Counted from the first letter of the stretch, positions 33,372-42,746 are shown. The stretch is DNA of 64,000 nucleotides from Acerihabitans sp035013185 (GCF_035013185.1 NZ_JAYGJO010000007.1:62001-126000), one strand, 5' to 3'. Notes: generated from the letters alone by a model not told the origin. A program made the numbers and translations.

Positions 33372-34505
33372 GTGAACGAAGCTATACCCCGTCCTCAGCC
33401 CAAAACCCAGAAAATGGTAACGCCATTGCTGGAAATCCGCAATTTGACCAAAACCTTTGACGGTCAATCGGCGGTGGATGATGTCAGCCTAACGATTTAT
33501 AAAGGGGAAATGTTTGCGTTATTAGGCGCGTCCGGCTGCGGTAAATCCACGTTATTACGGATGTTGGCTGGATTTGAACAACCCACCCACGGGCAGATTG
33601 TACTTGATGGGCAGGATTTATCGCATATGCCGCCGTATCAACGGCCGATAAACATGATGTTTCAGTCCTATGCGCTGTTCCCCCATATGACGGTGGAGCA
33701 GAATATTGCTTTCGGCCTCAAGCAGGATAAATTGCCACGTGCCGAAATCAAGCAGCGGGTGGAAGAGATGCTGGCGATGGTCCATATGCAGGAGTTTGCC
33801 GCGCGCAAGCCCCATCAACTCTCCGGTGGTCAACGGCAGCGGGTGGCATTGGCGCGCAGTTTGGCTAAACGGCCCAAACTATTGCTGCTGGACGAGCCGA
33901 TGGGGGCACTGGATAAAAAGCTGCGCGATCGTATGCAGCTTGAAGTGGTGGATATTCTGGAACGGGTTGGCGTGACCTGTGTCATGGTTACTCATGATCA
34001 GGAAGAGGCCATGACCATGGCCGGACGCATTGCCATCATGAATCGTGGTAAATTTGTGCAGATCGGTGAACCTGAAGATATTTATGAGCACCCTAATAGC
34101 TGTTTCAGCGCCGAGTTTATCGGTTCGGTAAATATGTTTGAAGGCGTGTTGAAAGAACGGCAGGATGAGGCACTCATCATCCAAAGCCCGGCGCTGGTTC
34201 ATCCGCTGCAGGTGAGTACTGACGTGTCGGTAGTGGATGGCGTGCCGGTGCATATCGCGCTACGGCCGGAAAAAATTATGCTGTGCGATGAAGTGCCCGC
34301 CAATGGGTGCAATTTTGCCATTGGTGAAGTGGTGAATATTGCCTATTTAGGCGATTTGTCGATTTACCACGTCCTATTAAGCAGCGGCCAGACCATCAGC
34401 GCCCAGTTACAAAATGCTCACCGGTATCGTAAAGGCTCGCCGACCTGGGGGGACGAAGTCCGTCTGTGCTGGGATGCGGATAGTTGCATTGTTTTGACGG
34501 TATAA
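33372..34505 (+). CDS. potG: PotG, putrescine importer ATPase
   Basis: A 377-residue ATPase, identical in length to E. coli PotG if started at the GTG that gives VNEAIPRPQPKTQK; an ATG two codons upstream is possible. Walker A GASGCGKST, signature LSGGQRQRVALARS, Walker B LLLLDEPMGALDKK. The C-terminal third is the TOBE-type regulatory domain. It energises the PotHI channel. About 120 bases separate it from potF, the usual operon layout. Confidence 0.95.
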   Translation: MNEAIPRPQPKTQKMVTPLLEIRNLTKTFDGQSAVDDVSLTIYKGEMFALLGASGCGKSTLLRMLAGFEQPTHGQIVLDGQDLSHMPPYQRPINMMFQSYALFPHMTVEQNIAFGLKQDKLPRAEIKQRVEEMLAMVHMQEFAARKPHQLSGGQRQRVALARSLAKRPKLLLLDEPMGALDKKLRDRMQLEVVDILERVGVTCVMVTHDQEEAMTMAGRIAIMNRGKFVQIGEPEDIYEHPNSCFSAEFIGSVNMFEGVLKERQDEALIIQSPALVHPLQVSTDVSVVDGVPVHIALRPEKIMLCDEVPANGCNFAIGEVVNIAYLGDLSIYHVLLSSGQTISAQLQNAHRYRKGSPTWGDEVRLCWDADSCIVLTV

Positions 34506-34519
34506 GGTGGAGAAGCATT

Positions 34520-35482
34520 ATGTCTGAGGTGGATCAAAAGGTTCCATCCTTGCCGGCAACCGGGTCAGTGGTGTCCCCGAGCTGGTTAACCCGGCTGCAA
34601 ATGCGCCACGGGCGCAAAGCGGTAATTTTTATGCCGTACCTGTGGCTGCTTTTGCTGTTTATGCTGCCGTTCCTGATTGTGTTTAAAATCAGCCTAGCGG
34701 AGATGGCCAGGGCGATCCCGCCGTACACCGATCTGGTCAGCTGGATGGATGGTAAGCTGGAAATTTCCCTGAATTTGGCCAATTTTTCCCAGTTACTGGA
34801 TGATCCGCTGTATATCGAGGCTTTTTTCCAGTCATTGCAGGTGGCGGCGGTATCGACGTTTTGTTGTCTGCTGATCGGTTATCCCATGGCCTGGGCGGTG
34901 GCGCACAGTAAAACCTCTACCCGTAATATTCTGTTGTTGCTGGTTATTCTGCCTTCCTGGACCTCATTTCTCATTCGAGTTTATGCCTGGATGGGTATTC
35001 TGAAAAATAATGGGGTATTAAATAACTTTTTGCTATGGCTTGGCGTGATTGACCATCCCCTGGTGATATTGCATACCAATTTGGCGGTCTATATTGGCGT
35101 GGTTTATGCGTATTTACCGTTTATGATTTTGCCCATTTATACCGCATTAACCCGTTTGGATTATTCTCTGGTGGAAGCCTCACTGGATTTAGGTGCCCCA
35201 CCATTAAAAACCTTTTTTAAGGTTATTATGCCGTTGACCAAAGGCGGCATTATCGCCGGCTCGATGCTGGTGTTTATTCCGGCGGTAGGGGAGTACGTCA
35301 TACCCGAACTGCTGGGTGGGCCGGATAGTATTATGATTGGCCGAATTTTATGGCAGGAATTTTTTAACAATCGGGATTGGCCGGTGGCGTCTGCAGTGGC
35401 GGTAGTGATGCTATTGTTGCTGATAGCACCGATCATGTGGTTCCACAAACATCAAAACAGGACGATGGGAGATCATGCATGA
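34520..35482 (+). CDS. potH: PotH, putrescine importer permease
   Basis: A 320-residue permease (E. coli 317) with six predicted helices. The EAA loop reads YSLVEASLDLGAPPLKTFFK, followed by IMPLTKGGIIAG; the strongly conserved VFIPAVGEYVIPELLGGPD lies nearby. GGTGGAG precedes the ATG. It overlaps potI by four bases (ATGA). Confidence 0.95.
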   Translation: MSEVDQKVPSLPATGSVVSPSWLTRLQMRHGRKAVIFMPYLWLLLLFMLPFLIVFKISLAEMARAIPPYTDLVSWMDGKLEISLNLANFSQLLDDPLYIEAFFQSLQVAAVSTFCCLLIGYPMAWAVAHSKTSTRNILLLLVILPSWTSFLIRVYAWMGILKNNGVLNNFLLWLGVIDHPLVILHTNLAVYIGVVYAYLPFMILPIYTALTRLDYSLVEASLDLGAPPLKTFFKVIMPLTKGGIIAGSMLVFIPAVGEYVIPELLGGPDSIMIGRILWQEFFNNRDWPVASAVAVVMLLLLIAPIMWFHKHQNRTMGDHA

Positions 35483-36324
35483 ACACCTTACCTGTGGTCC
35501 GATCTCCCTGGCGTATTGTTATTTTGATCGTGGGGTTTACATTTTTGTATGCCCCGATGCTGATGTTGGTGATCTATTCATTTAACAGCTCCAAATTGGT
35601 CACGGTATGGGCCGGCTGGTCTACCCGTTGGTATGGGGTACTGTTAAACGATGACGCGATGCTGAGCGCGGTTTCCCTGAGCCTAACCCTGGCGGCCGCC
35701 ACCGCCACCATGGCGGCGATTCTCGGTACCCTGGCAGCGGTGGTGATCGTGCGTTTTGGCCGTTTTCGCGGTGCCAATGGCTTTGCTTTTATGCTCACTG
35801 CGCCCCTGGTGATGCCGGATGTGATAACTGGCCTGTCGTTGTTGCTGTTGTTTGTGGCGTTAGGCCATGCCATTGGCTGGCCGGCAGAGCGGGGAATGTT
35901 TACCATTTGGCTGGCGCACGTGACCTTTTGCATGGCCTATGTGGCCGTGGTGGTGAATTCTCGGCTGCGCGAACTTGATGAGTCGATTGAGGAGGCCGCG
36001 CTGGATCTCGGCGCCACGCCAATTAAAGTCTTTTTTATTATCACGTTGCCGATGATTGCGCCAGCGATTGTGTCGGGTTGGCTGCTGGCGTTTACCCTGT
36101 CCCTGGATGATTTGGTGATAGCCAGTTTTGTTGCCGGCCCCGGGGCTACCACACTACCGATGCTGGTATTCTCGAGCGTCAGGATGGGTGTTAATCCGGA
36201 AATCAACGCCTTGGCGACCATTATTCTTGGGGTGGTTGGCCTGATTGGTCTGATCGCCTGGTGGCTGATGTCCAGGGCGGAAAAACAACGCCTGCGGGAT
36301 CGCCAGCGGGCAGCACGTGGCTGA
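35479..36324 (+). CDS. potI: PotI, putrescine importer permease
   Basis: A 281-residue permease, the same length as in E. coli, with six predicted helices. The EAA loop is ESIEEAALDLGATPIKVFFI; TLSLDDLVIASFVAGPG is the typical PotI/PotC segment after it. It overlaps the potH stop by ATGA. Last gene of the operon; ybjO, which follows in E. coli, is missing. Confidence 0.95.
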   Translation: MNTLPVVRSPWRIVILIVGFTFLYAPMLMLVIYSFNSSKLVTVWAGWSTRWYGVLLNDDAMLSAVSLSLTLAAATATMAAILGTLAAVVIVRFGRFRGANGFAFMLTAPLVMPDVITGLSLLLLFVALGHAIGWPAERGMFTIWLAHVTFCMAYVAVVVNSRLRELDESIEEAALDLGATPIKVFFIITLPMIAPAIVSGWLLAFTLSLDDLVIASFVAGPGATTLPMLVFSSVRMGVNPEINALATIILGVVGLIGLIAWWLMSRAEKQRLRDRQRAARG

Positions 36325-36614
36325 ATTTCCCTGCATCTGCTAGCCTTTGATGTCGAGCATAATTGCGGGAAGCAATACCACATGTTGGGGATTATCAGAA
36401 GCGCGAGCGCAGTTCGGGTACGTATGCCGGTTAACGCCCCGGTGACAATGTTGCTGAGATTATGGGGCAATTGTTGTTGCACAAATCCCCCGATGTTGTG
36501 GTGATGTTTCTGTTATTCCTTTCCCCCCGCAGCCGACGGTTTTTTAAACGTGGCCGGTGATTCCTCCGGCCGTCAATGGTACAATGCGCGCCCGTTCTGC
36601 TGGCACTGGTCTTT

Positions 36615-37796
36615 ATGCATTGCGAATTATTTAGCACTGGCCGTTGTCGGTCGTGCCAATGGCTTGATCGTCCTTACCCCCAACAATTAGCGGACAAGCA
36701 GGCTGCCATCACGCAGTTGCTGTCTTTCCAGCCGGTTGGTGAGTGGCTAGCGCCGGTAGGTTGTGTCACGCAAGCGTTTCGCAATAAAGCCAAAATGGTG
36801 GTCGGAGGCAGCGTCGAGCGCCCAATCCTCGGTATTACGTCTGCGGCAGGGCAGCCGCTGGATCTGTGTCGCTGTCCACTTTATCCCAGCAGCTTTGTGC
36901 CGGTCTTTCACCTGTTGAAGTCGTTTATCGGTCGCGCTGGGTTAACCCCCTACGATGTGGCTCGTCGGCGCGGTGAATTAAAGTTCCTGTTATTGACCGC
37001 CAGTGATTTTGACGGCGGCATGATGCTGCGTTTCGTGCTGCGCTCCTCAACCAAGCTGGCGCAACTGCGCGCCGCGTTGCCTTGGTTGCAGTCACAATTG
37101 CCATTGCTGAAAGTGATATCGGCAAATATTCAACCGGTACACATGGCCATTCTGGAAGGCGAAACTGAGATTATCCTGACTGAGCAAACGGCGTTGGAAG
37201 AGCGCTTGAATGATGTGCCGTTATTTATTCGTCCGCGCGGTTTTTTTCAAACCAATCCCGCCATCGCTGCCCGGTTATACGCCGCCGCGCGCCAATGGGT
37301 CGGTATGCTTCACATTGACAGCCTATGGGATCTGTTCTGTGGGGTCGGTGGCTTTGGTTTGCATTGCGCCTCCGCCGACACCCGGCTGACCGGCATTGAA
37401 ATCAGCCCTGAAGCGATTGCCAGCGCGCGGCAGTCGGCGCAGCAGCTTGGTTTGCGCCACGTGACATTTGCCGCGCTGGATTCAACCCAGTTTGCCCGGC
37501 AGGGTGCGGATTTGCCCGATTTGGTGTTGGTCAATCCGCCGCGGCGCGGTATTGGTCAGGAATTATGCAATTACCTTAATCAGATGGCACCGCCGTATAT
37601 CCTGTACTCCAGTTGCCAAGGGGAAAGCCTGGCCAAAGATCTACAGGCGTTGTCCGGTTATGACATCCTCAAGGCTCAGCTGTTTGATATGTTTCCCCAC
37701 ACGGCCCATTACGAGACGCTGGTGTTGCTTAAACGCGCCGCGTCAGTTGCGCCGTTCGAAACGCAATGCACGGTACTCCACCAGCCGCATCAGTAG
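36615..37796 (+). CDS. rlmC: RlmC, 23S rRNA m5U747 methyltransferase
   Basis: A SAM-dependent RNA methyltransferase of 393 residues. The 4Fe-4S cysteines are at the N terminus (MHCELFSTGRCRSCQW) and in LCRCPLYP. The SAM site is DLFCGVGGFGLHCA, the catalytic Cys is in YSSCQGES, and the motif VLVNPPRRGIG precedes it. Compared with E. coli RlmC (375) it has about 18 extra C-terminal residues, and that tail runs 54 bases into the 3' end of the opposing artM gene. The start matches E. coli MQC; its ribosome-binding site is weak. Confidence 0.94.
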   Translation: MHCELFSTGRCRSCQWLDRPYPQQLADKQAAITQLLSFQPVGEWLAPVGCVTQAFRNKAKMVVGGSVERPILGITSAAGQPLDLCRCPLYPSSFVPVFHLLKSFIGRAGLTPYDVARRRGELKFLLLTASDFDGGMMLRFVLRSSTKLAQLRAALPWLQSQLPLLKVISANIQPVHMAILEGETEIILTEQTALEERLNDVPLFIRPRGFFQTNPAIAARLYAAARQWVGMLHIDSLWDLFCGVGGFGLHCASADTRLTGIEISPEAIASARQSAQQLGLRHVTFAALDSTQFARQGADLPDLVLVNPPRRGIGQELCNYLNQMAPPYILYSSCQGESLAKDLQALSGYDILKAQLFDMFPHTAHYETLVLLKRAASVAPFETQCTVLHQPHQ

Positions 37797-38411
37797 GGTT
37801 AACGCGCCATTGACGCAGAGATAAATCACACCAGCGGCACCGAACACCATCACATCATAAGTGCGCCCGTAAATCAGCTGGCCATGACCCATAATATCCA
37901 TCAGGGTGATGGTATAAGCCAGTGAGGTGCTTTTAAACACCAATACAACCTCGTTGGAATAGGACGACAAGGCCCGTTTAATGGCAAACGGCATCAATAT
38001 GCGCAACGATTGCATCCGCGACATTCCCAGGGCGGAACAGGCTTGCCATTGGCCGGTGGGAATGGCTCGCATAGCCCCGGTGAACAGTTGGGTCGTATAC
38101 GCGGCGCTGTTTAGTGCCAGCGCCACCATGGCACACAGCCAAGGCTGGGAGACCAGTTGCCACAGCCAGGGAATGGCGCGCAGCGAGGCAAATTGTCCCG
38201 GCCCGTAGTAAATCAAAAAAATCTGTACCAGCAGCGGCGTACCGGTGAATATCGTGATATAGATTTTAATGAGTGGTGTCAGAACGGGGGTTTTCAGGCT
38301 GATAACCAGCGTAAACAACAGCGCCAGCAGCAATGCGATAATAATAGCGCATAGTGTCAGCGTCAGGCTGGTCGGCAAGCCTTTGATTAATTCGGGCAGG
38401 TAAGCCAGCAT
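37743..38411 (-). CDS. artM: ArtM, arginine importer permease
   Basis: A 222-residue His/Glu/Gln/Arg-type permease with five predicted helices, the same length as in E. coli. It has LFTGTPLLVQIFLIYYGPGQ, a family signature, and the EAA-like GQWQACSALGMSRMQSLRIL. The C terminus ends FERRN as in E. coli. It overlaps artQ by one base (TGATG). Its 3' end overlaps rlmC on the other strand. Confidence 0.95.
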   Translation of the reverse strand: MLAYLPELIKGLPTSLTLTLCAIIIALLLALLFTLVISLKTPVLTPLIKIYITIFTGTPLLVQIFLIYYGPGQFASLRAIPWLWQLVSQPWLCAMVALALNSAAYTTQLFTGAMRAIPTGQWQACSALGMSRMQSLRILMPFAIKRALSSYSNEVVLVFKSTSLAYTITLMDIMGHGQLIYGRTYDVMVFGAAGVIYLCVNGALTLLMRLVEYRALRFERRN

Positions 38412-39127
38412 CAGGAGGCCCTTGTTTCAAAACGGGTCGATCGGCGTTCGAACGCGCGCAGCACGATTTGGCTCAACAGCGTGATCACCAGATAGACGGC
38501 TGCCGCGATTAAATACCAGGTAAAGGGTTGCTGGGTAAAACTGACGATGCTTTTGGTTTGCAACATCAAATCGTTTACGCTAATTAAAGAAACCAACGCG
38601 GTGTCTTTTAACAGCACCAGCCATTGGTTACCTAATCCGGGTAAGGCATGGCGCCACATTTGCGGCATGACCAGGCGAAAGAAAATCACGCTTTTTTTCA
38701 TGCCCAACGCCTGGCCTGATTCCCATTGTCCCTGAGAAATAGCCTTTAGCGCGCCGCGCAACGTCTGTGAAGCATAGGCGGCGTAAAGCAGCGCCAGCGC
38801 GATAACCCCACAGAAAAATGGGCTGAAGTTGATATTATCTGCTGGCAAGCGCACCGGAATCTGCAGCACAAAGAGATTGAGCGTGAAACCATCTGCAAGC
38901 GAAACGAGCAATTGCGAGGCGCCGAAGTAGATCAACAACACCACCAGGATCTCCGGCAGGCCACGCAGCAGCGTGACCATGCAGGTCCCCAATAGCCCAA
39001 ACCAACGCCAGCGGGCGGATTCCCACGCAGCAAAACACATCGCCAGCAGCAGGCCGACGACCAGAGAACATAATGCCAGCGCGAGGGTGGTGCCGGCGGC
39101 GCTGGCTATGGGTTGAAATTCATTCAT
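38411..39127 (-). CDS. artQ: ArtQ, arginine importer permease
   Basis: A 238-residue permease with five predicted helices that pairs with ArtM. Conserved parts: TLLRGLPEILVVLLIYFGAS and the EAA-like loop GQWESGQALGMKKSVIFFRL. It begins nine bases after the binding-protein gene and shares one base with artM. Confidence 0.95.
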   Translation of the reverse strand: MNEFQPIASAAGTTLALALCSLVVGLLLAMCFAAWESARWRWFGLLGTCMVTLLRGLPEILVVLLIYFGASQLLVSLADGFTLNLFVLQIPVRLPADNINFSPFFCGVIALALLYAAYASQTLRGALKAISQGQWESGQALGMKKSVIFFRLVMPQMWRHALPGLGNQWLVLLKDTALVSLISVNDLMLQTKSIVSFTQQPFTWYLIAAAVYLVITLLSQIVLRAFERRSTRFETRAS

Positions 39128-39136
39128 GTAAGGTGA

Positions 39137-39868
39137 TTACTGCTTGAACCATTTTTGATAAATCGCCTGGTAGGTGCCATCTTTGCGCACGCTATCGAGC
39201 GCGGTATTAAATTTTTCCGCCAGTGCGGTATTGTCAAGACGCATGGCAATACCCAACCCCGTACCAAAATAAGCCTTGTCGGTAATTTTGGTGCCCACGG
39301 TGGCCAGATCGGCATCTTTCTTGAGCCATTCATTTACCACTGCAGTATCGCCAAAGACGGCGTCCAATCGGCCGTTTTTCAAATCCAGAATAGCATTCTG
39401 ATAACTGTCATAGGGCACCGCGGTAATTTCTGGATGTTTGTCCATCAGAAATTTTTGATGGGTTGAACCGTTTTGCATGCCGACGCGTTTGTTTTTTAAC
39501 GAAGCAATATCGGTAAACTGACCTTTTTGCGCGACAAATATTGCTGAGTTTTCGTAATACGGCTGGCTAAAAGACACCTGCTTTAACCGTTCGGGGGTGA
39601 TATCCATACCGGAAATTACCGCATCGAAACGACGGAACTTCAGGCTGGGGATCAGACTATCAAAGGCCTGGTTGGTAAAGGTACACTGCGCCTGCATCTG
39701 TTTACACAGAGCGTTGGCCAAATCGATATCAAATCCTTGGATTTTATTATTGGCATCGACGAATTCAAAGGGGGCGTAGGATGCTTCCGTGGCGAAACGA
39801 ATCGTCTCAGCCGCCCCGGCCGACGCCGTAACACCCGCCAGAATGGCGGCAATAATCATTTTTTTCAT
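39137..39868 (-). CDS. artI: ArtI/ArtJ-type arginine-binding protein
   Basis: A 243-residue periplasmic binding protein with signal peptide MKKMIIAAILAGVTASAGA. The mature start AETIRFATEASYAPFEF is ArtI-like, while CKQMQAQCTFTNQAFDSLIP and FDAVISGMDITPER look more like E. coli ArtJ, so it may represent the state before the two separated, or a mixture. It sits in the artI position between artP and artQ. There is no separate artJ after artM, so this is the only arginine receptor in the locus. Confidence 0.9.
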   Translation of the reverse strand: MKKMIIAAILAGVTASAGAAETIRFATEASYAPFEFVDANNKIQGFDIDLANALCKQMQAQCTFTNQAFDSLIPSLKFRRFDAVISGMDITPERLKQVSFSQPYYENSAIFVAQKGQFTDIASLKNKRVGMQNGSTHQKFLMDKHPEITAVPYDSYQNAILDLKNGRLDAVFGDTAVVNEWLKKDADLATVGTKITDKAYFGTGLGIAMRLDNTALAEKFNTALDSVRKDGTYQAIYQKWFKQ

Positions 39869-39883
39869 TATTTTTTCCAAATA

Positions 39884-40612
39884 TTAATGCGACAAGTAGT
39901 GAGCAAAGGCCTCAGTGCGAGGCTGGGCGAAATGCGAAGCATCGCCCTGTTCGACAATGTGGCCGTTTTCCATATAGACAATGTGACTGGCAGTCTTTCG
40001 CGCTACCTCAACCTCATGTGTCACGATCACTTGTGTGATGCCAGTTTGCGCCAGTTCGTGAATGATGCTGACGATTTGCGCAGTAATTTCCGGATCCAGC
40101 GCCGCAGTAGGTTCATCGAACAGCAATACTTGGGGTTCCATCATCAGTGCTCTGGCGATGGCCACGCGTTGCTGCTGTCCACCGGACAAATGCAGTGGAA
40201 AACGATCGGCAAAATCGGTCAAACGAAGACGCTCCAATAATTTATCCGCACGGGCATTAGCCACCTGACGCGACAGGGAGAGTACCTTGCACGGCGCCTC
40301 GATGAGATTTTGTCGTACGGTTAAATGGGGCCACAGATTATATTGTTGGAATACCATGCCGACGTTTTGCCGCAGCTCGCGGATCGCTTTCTCTCCTGGG
40401 GTCTGCTTGAAATCATAGTGATTGCCCGCAATCGTCAATTGACCGGCGCGGGGCATCTCCAACAGATTCAGCACCCGCAGTAGAGAACTTTTGCCCGCGC
40501 CGCTGGGGCCAAGCAGCACCAACGTTTCTCCCGCTGGGCAGTTAAGGGTGATATCAAATAGCGCTTGATAAGCACCATAAAAACAGTCGATGTGATCTAG
40601 TTGAATACTCAT
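39884..40612 (-). CDS. artP: ArtP, arginine importer ATPase
   Basis: A 242-residue ABC ATPase, identical in length to E. coli ArtP. Walker A GPSGAGKSS, signature LSGGQQQRVAIARA, Walker B VLLFDEPTAALDPE. The MSIQLDHIDCFYG start matches the family; seven upstream codons are open but lack a ribosome-binding site. First gene of artPIQM. In E. coli ArgR represses it; the AT-rich region 40680-40700 has only a poor match to an ARG box. Confidence 0.95.
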   Translation of the reverse strand: MSIQLDHIDCFYGAYQALFDITLNCPAGETLVLLGPSGAGKSSLLRVLNLLEMPRAGQLTIAGNHYDFKQTPGEKAIRELRQNVGMVFQQYNLWPHLTVRQNLIEAPCKVLSLSRQVANARADKLLERLRLTDFADRFPLHLSGGQQQRVAIARALMMEPQVLLFDEPTAALDPEITAQIVSIIHELAQTGITQVIVTHEVEVARKTASHIVYMENGHIVEQGDASHFAQPRTEAFAHYLSH

Positions 40613-40917
40613 GCGAAGAAACTGAATAACCATTGAGGCGGCAGATGTTAACGTCGAGAGCCGATCGATGCAATCTGTCGTGATTAAAAATTACATTTAG
40701 GGGCGTAACTCTACCATGAACAGCACAAAAAGTCATTAATCGGACCTTCATCGGCTATCCGTGCTCCGTAGTGTATTAAACACGCTATACCGGCCCGTGA
40801 GTCTACGGGTTACGCACGCTACTGCGGTCGGGGCGCAGTAGCATGGCCGGTATGGTAATGATTAAGTAAACCGCAGGTTGGGTCAGCGCCGATCGGGCTG
40901 GTGATCTGTAGCGTAGC

Positions 40918-41472
40918 CTACCGGGGTTCCAGCGCTTGGCTAAGGGTGCCGGTCGGTGCCGTGGGTGGGTTACCAAGATAACGCACGTCGTCCAATACCC
41001 AACAGCGTCCCTCACGGATCATTAATACCTCATCCTGCCATTGCATGGACTGGCCGCCCTTGCCCTGGTCGCGAGTAAGGTCAACACGCAACGGTATGTT
41101 TCTCGCATCGGTGTTTAAGATGCGTGAAGCACTATGTACCCGGGCATCGGTTGGCGCGGTTGCTTGACCGCTGAAAATATCCCAGTTTGGCAGTTTGGCC
41201 AGTTTATTGCGTGCGGCTCGATCGTTAGCCAGGTCATTGAACAACCTTGCGCTCAGATACGGCCGATATTGCTCCAACTGCGCGGTGTCTGGTTTACCTT
41301 GGGCATGCTGATCGATACGCAGGTCATAAAAGCGCTGTGCCACCGTATCCGGGCCGCCCTCAACACAAGGCCCATTACGGGTGCCAATATCCTTTAACGC
41401 CGGTTCAACCGGGGTAGTACAGGCCGATAGCAACAGCGCCAGCGGCAATAGGGTATAGAGCGTTGTTTTCAT
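40918..41472 (-). CDS. ybjP: YbjP, lipoprotein
   Basis: A 184-residue predicted outer-membrane lipoprotein. The signal peptide ends in the lipobox LLLSAC. Segments shared with E. coli YbjP (171 residues) are NGPCVEGGPDTVAQRFYDLR, DARNIPLRVDL and GRCWVLDDVRYLG. An insertion after residue 60 accounts for the extra length. Function unknown. Position after the art operon agrees with E. coli. Confidence 0.9.
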   Translation of the reverse strand: MKTTLYTLLPLALLLSACTTPVEPALKDIGTRNGPCVEGGPDTVAQRFYDLRIDQHAQGKPDTAQLEQYRPYLSARLFNDLANDRAARNKLAKLPNWDIFSGQATAPTDARVHSASRILNTDARNIPLRVDLTRDQGKGGQSMQWQDEVLMIREGRCWVLDDVRYLGNPPTAPTGTLSQALEPR

Positions 41473-41590
41473 TATTAACCTTTCTGGTTTGAGTTAAGCG
41501 GGGGGCACTGATGCGCCAGTGGTGATTATCATTGAAGTATAGTTGGATATCAGCGAGTTGTGTGCCGGTGATACGTTTGGCTAGGTTGCG

Positions 41591-41632
41591 TGGCGATGGC
41601 GATGGCGATGGCGATGGCGATGGTGATGGCGA
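41591..41632. repeat. Hexanucleotide tandem repeat (TGGCGA), seven copies
   Basis: Five perfect copies of TGGCGA, one TGGTGA, then one more TGGCGA. It lies in the spacer upstream of ybjP, about 120 bases before its start codon, and downstream of the orphan gene. Multiples of six keep all frames open, which explains a spurious frame with a Ser-Pro repeat on the minus strand. Simple repeats of this type change length easily. Confidence 0.92.
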
Positions 41633-41723
41633 TGGTGGGATAAGTCTAACCGGCGCAGAAGTCACGCTGCGCCGTGTGGGGTAGTCAACGCGAGTCCGCG
41701 CTTTCAATTAAGTCGCCGACCGC

Positions 41724-42746
41724 CTAATGACGTGCCGGTTCTTCGCTCGTGGGTTCATGGTGCTTTCCCTGCTCATCGTTTAACCGTGTAATGGCATGAT
41801 TAATCTGTTCTGGCGTGAGTCGCTCAAGATACTGATGAGTGGCATTACGGATACTGTCCAACGGGGGTTTATTAGGGAAAAGCCGGCTATATACAGTGAT
41901 GATAGCCTGCCAATTGACGGCTTTTTCTGCAACGGTTTTGTTTTTATTGCCATGCGTCTGGAGTAAATGGCTGAAAGCTAATTGAGAAATATTCGAATTG
42001 GCTAACACGCTAAACCCATTTTTAGGTTTAGGTTGATCCTTGAGAATAGATGCGTTTTTTGCAAAATCGTTTACCAATGCGTCTTTTAGAAAACTATCGT
42101 TTATTCTCTGGGGGGGTGTGTTGGTTAATGATAATAGGTTTTTGATGTTTGGAAACAGTGCATCAAATTCCATATTTATCGCGCGGCCTATATTGGTTTC
42201 AACCTCTTCTGCTGCCCACGCAGCAAAATCTGATGGAGTAGAAAATGATGAATTAATTGTATCACAAATTTCATTAATATCATTAGGCGTAACCGCTTTA
42301 ACCTCTTCAGTATTATTGGTTTTGCCATGCTGATTTTGATTTTTTTGTTTTACATTACTATTGAAACTAAGAGCATTGTATAGGTTTGTAGCATATGCTG
42401 GTGCTTTAGAAAGAAAATCTACCCCCGTATTCAACACCCGCTTACATTGTGCAACCAGACGGGACAGCGTATTTTTAACGACAGGTTTCGCTTTTACATT
42501 ATAAAATGTTGCGATGTCATCAAACCGGTTCATCTTTGTGCAAGTATCTTTAACCGTGGTCACGGTATCACCGATGATATTAGGGATATCATTTGCAACG
42601 TGGTTTCTGATCTGCAAGGTGACATTATTTACCGCACTTAACATCTGCTCGTTGAGACAAAAGGTTGTTTCACGTTGAGTGATTAATGAATGTTGCGGAT
42701 TAGATATAATTAAGTGGTGCAAGTAGTCCATTCCAAAACCTGGCAT
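41724..42746 (-). CDS. Orphan protein of unknown function, AT-rich gene
   Basis: A 340-residue hydrophilic, largely helical protein, rich in Asn, Thr and Lys, with no signal peptide and no membrane segment. I recognise no family. The first 120 residues have regular hydrophobic spacing suggesting helices; residues about 130-150 form an Asn/Gln/Lys-rich linker (NQNQHGKTNNTEE); the last 60 include TPEQINHAITRL. Codon use is clearly AT-richer than in ybjP and amiD, a sign of horizontal gain. It occupies the place of E. coli ybjQ. A cytoplasmic or secreted effector is possible but nothing in the sequence proves it. AAAGAG lies before the ATG; an ATG five codons in is an alternative. Confidence 0.7.
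   Translation of the reverse strand: MPGFGMDYLHHLIISNPQHSLITQRETTFCLNEQMLSAVNNVTLQIRNHVANDIPNIIGDTVTTVKDTCTKMNRFDDIATFYNVKAKPVVKNTLSRLVAQCKRVLNTGVDFLSKAPAYATNLYNALSFNSNVKQKNQNQHGKTNNTEEVKAVTPNDINEICDTINSSFSTPSDFAAWAAEEVETNIGRAINMEFDALFPNIKNLLSLTNTPPQRINDSFLKDALVNDFAKNASILKDQPKPKNGFSVLANSNISQLAFSHLLQTHGNKNKTVAEKAVNWQAIITVYSRLFPNKPPLDSIRNATHQYLERLTPEQINHAITRLNDEQGKHHEPTSEEPARH

Noticed and set aside
40680..40700. ArgR operator before artP
   Set aside because: TGATTAAAAATTACA only partly fits the ARG box and has the wrong half-site spacing; not listed as a feature.
41405..41707. Minus-strand frame with a (Ser-Pro)n repeat
   Set aside because: It arises from the TGGCGA hexanucleotide repeat, overlaps the ybjP start and has no ribosome-binding site or conserved segment.
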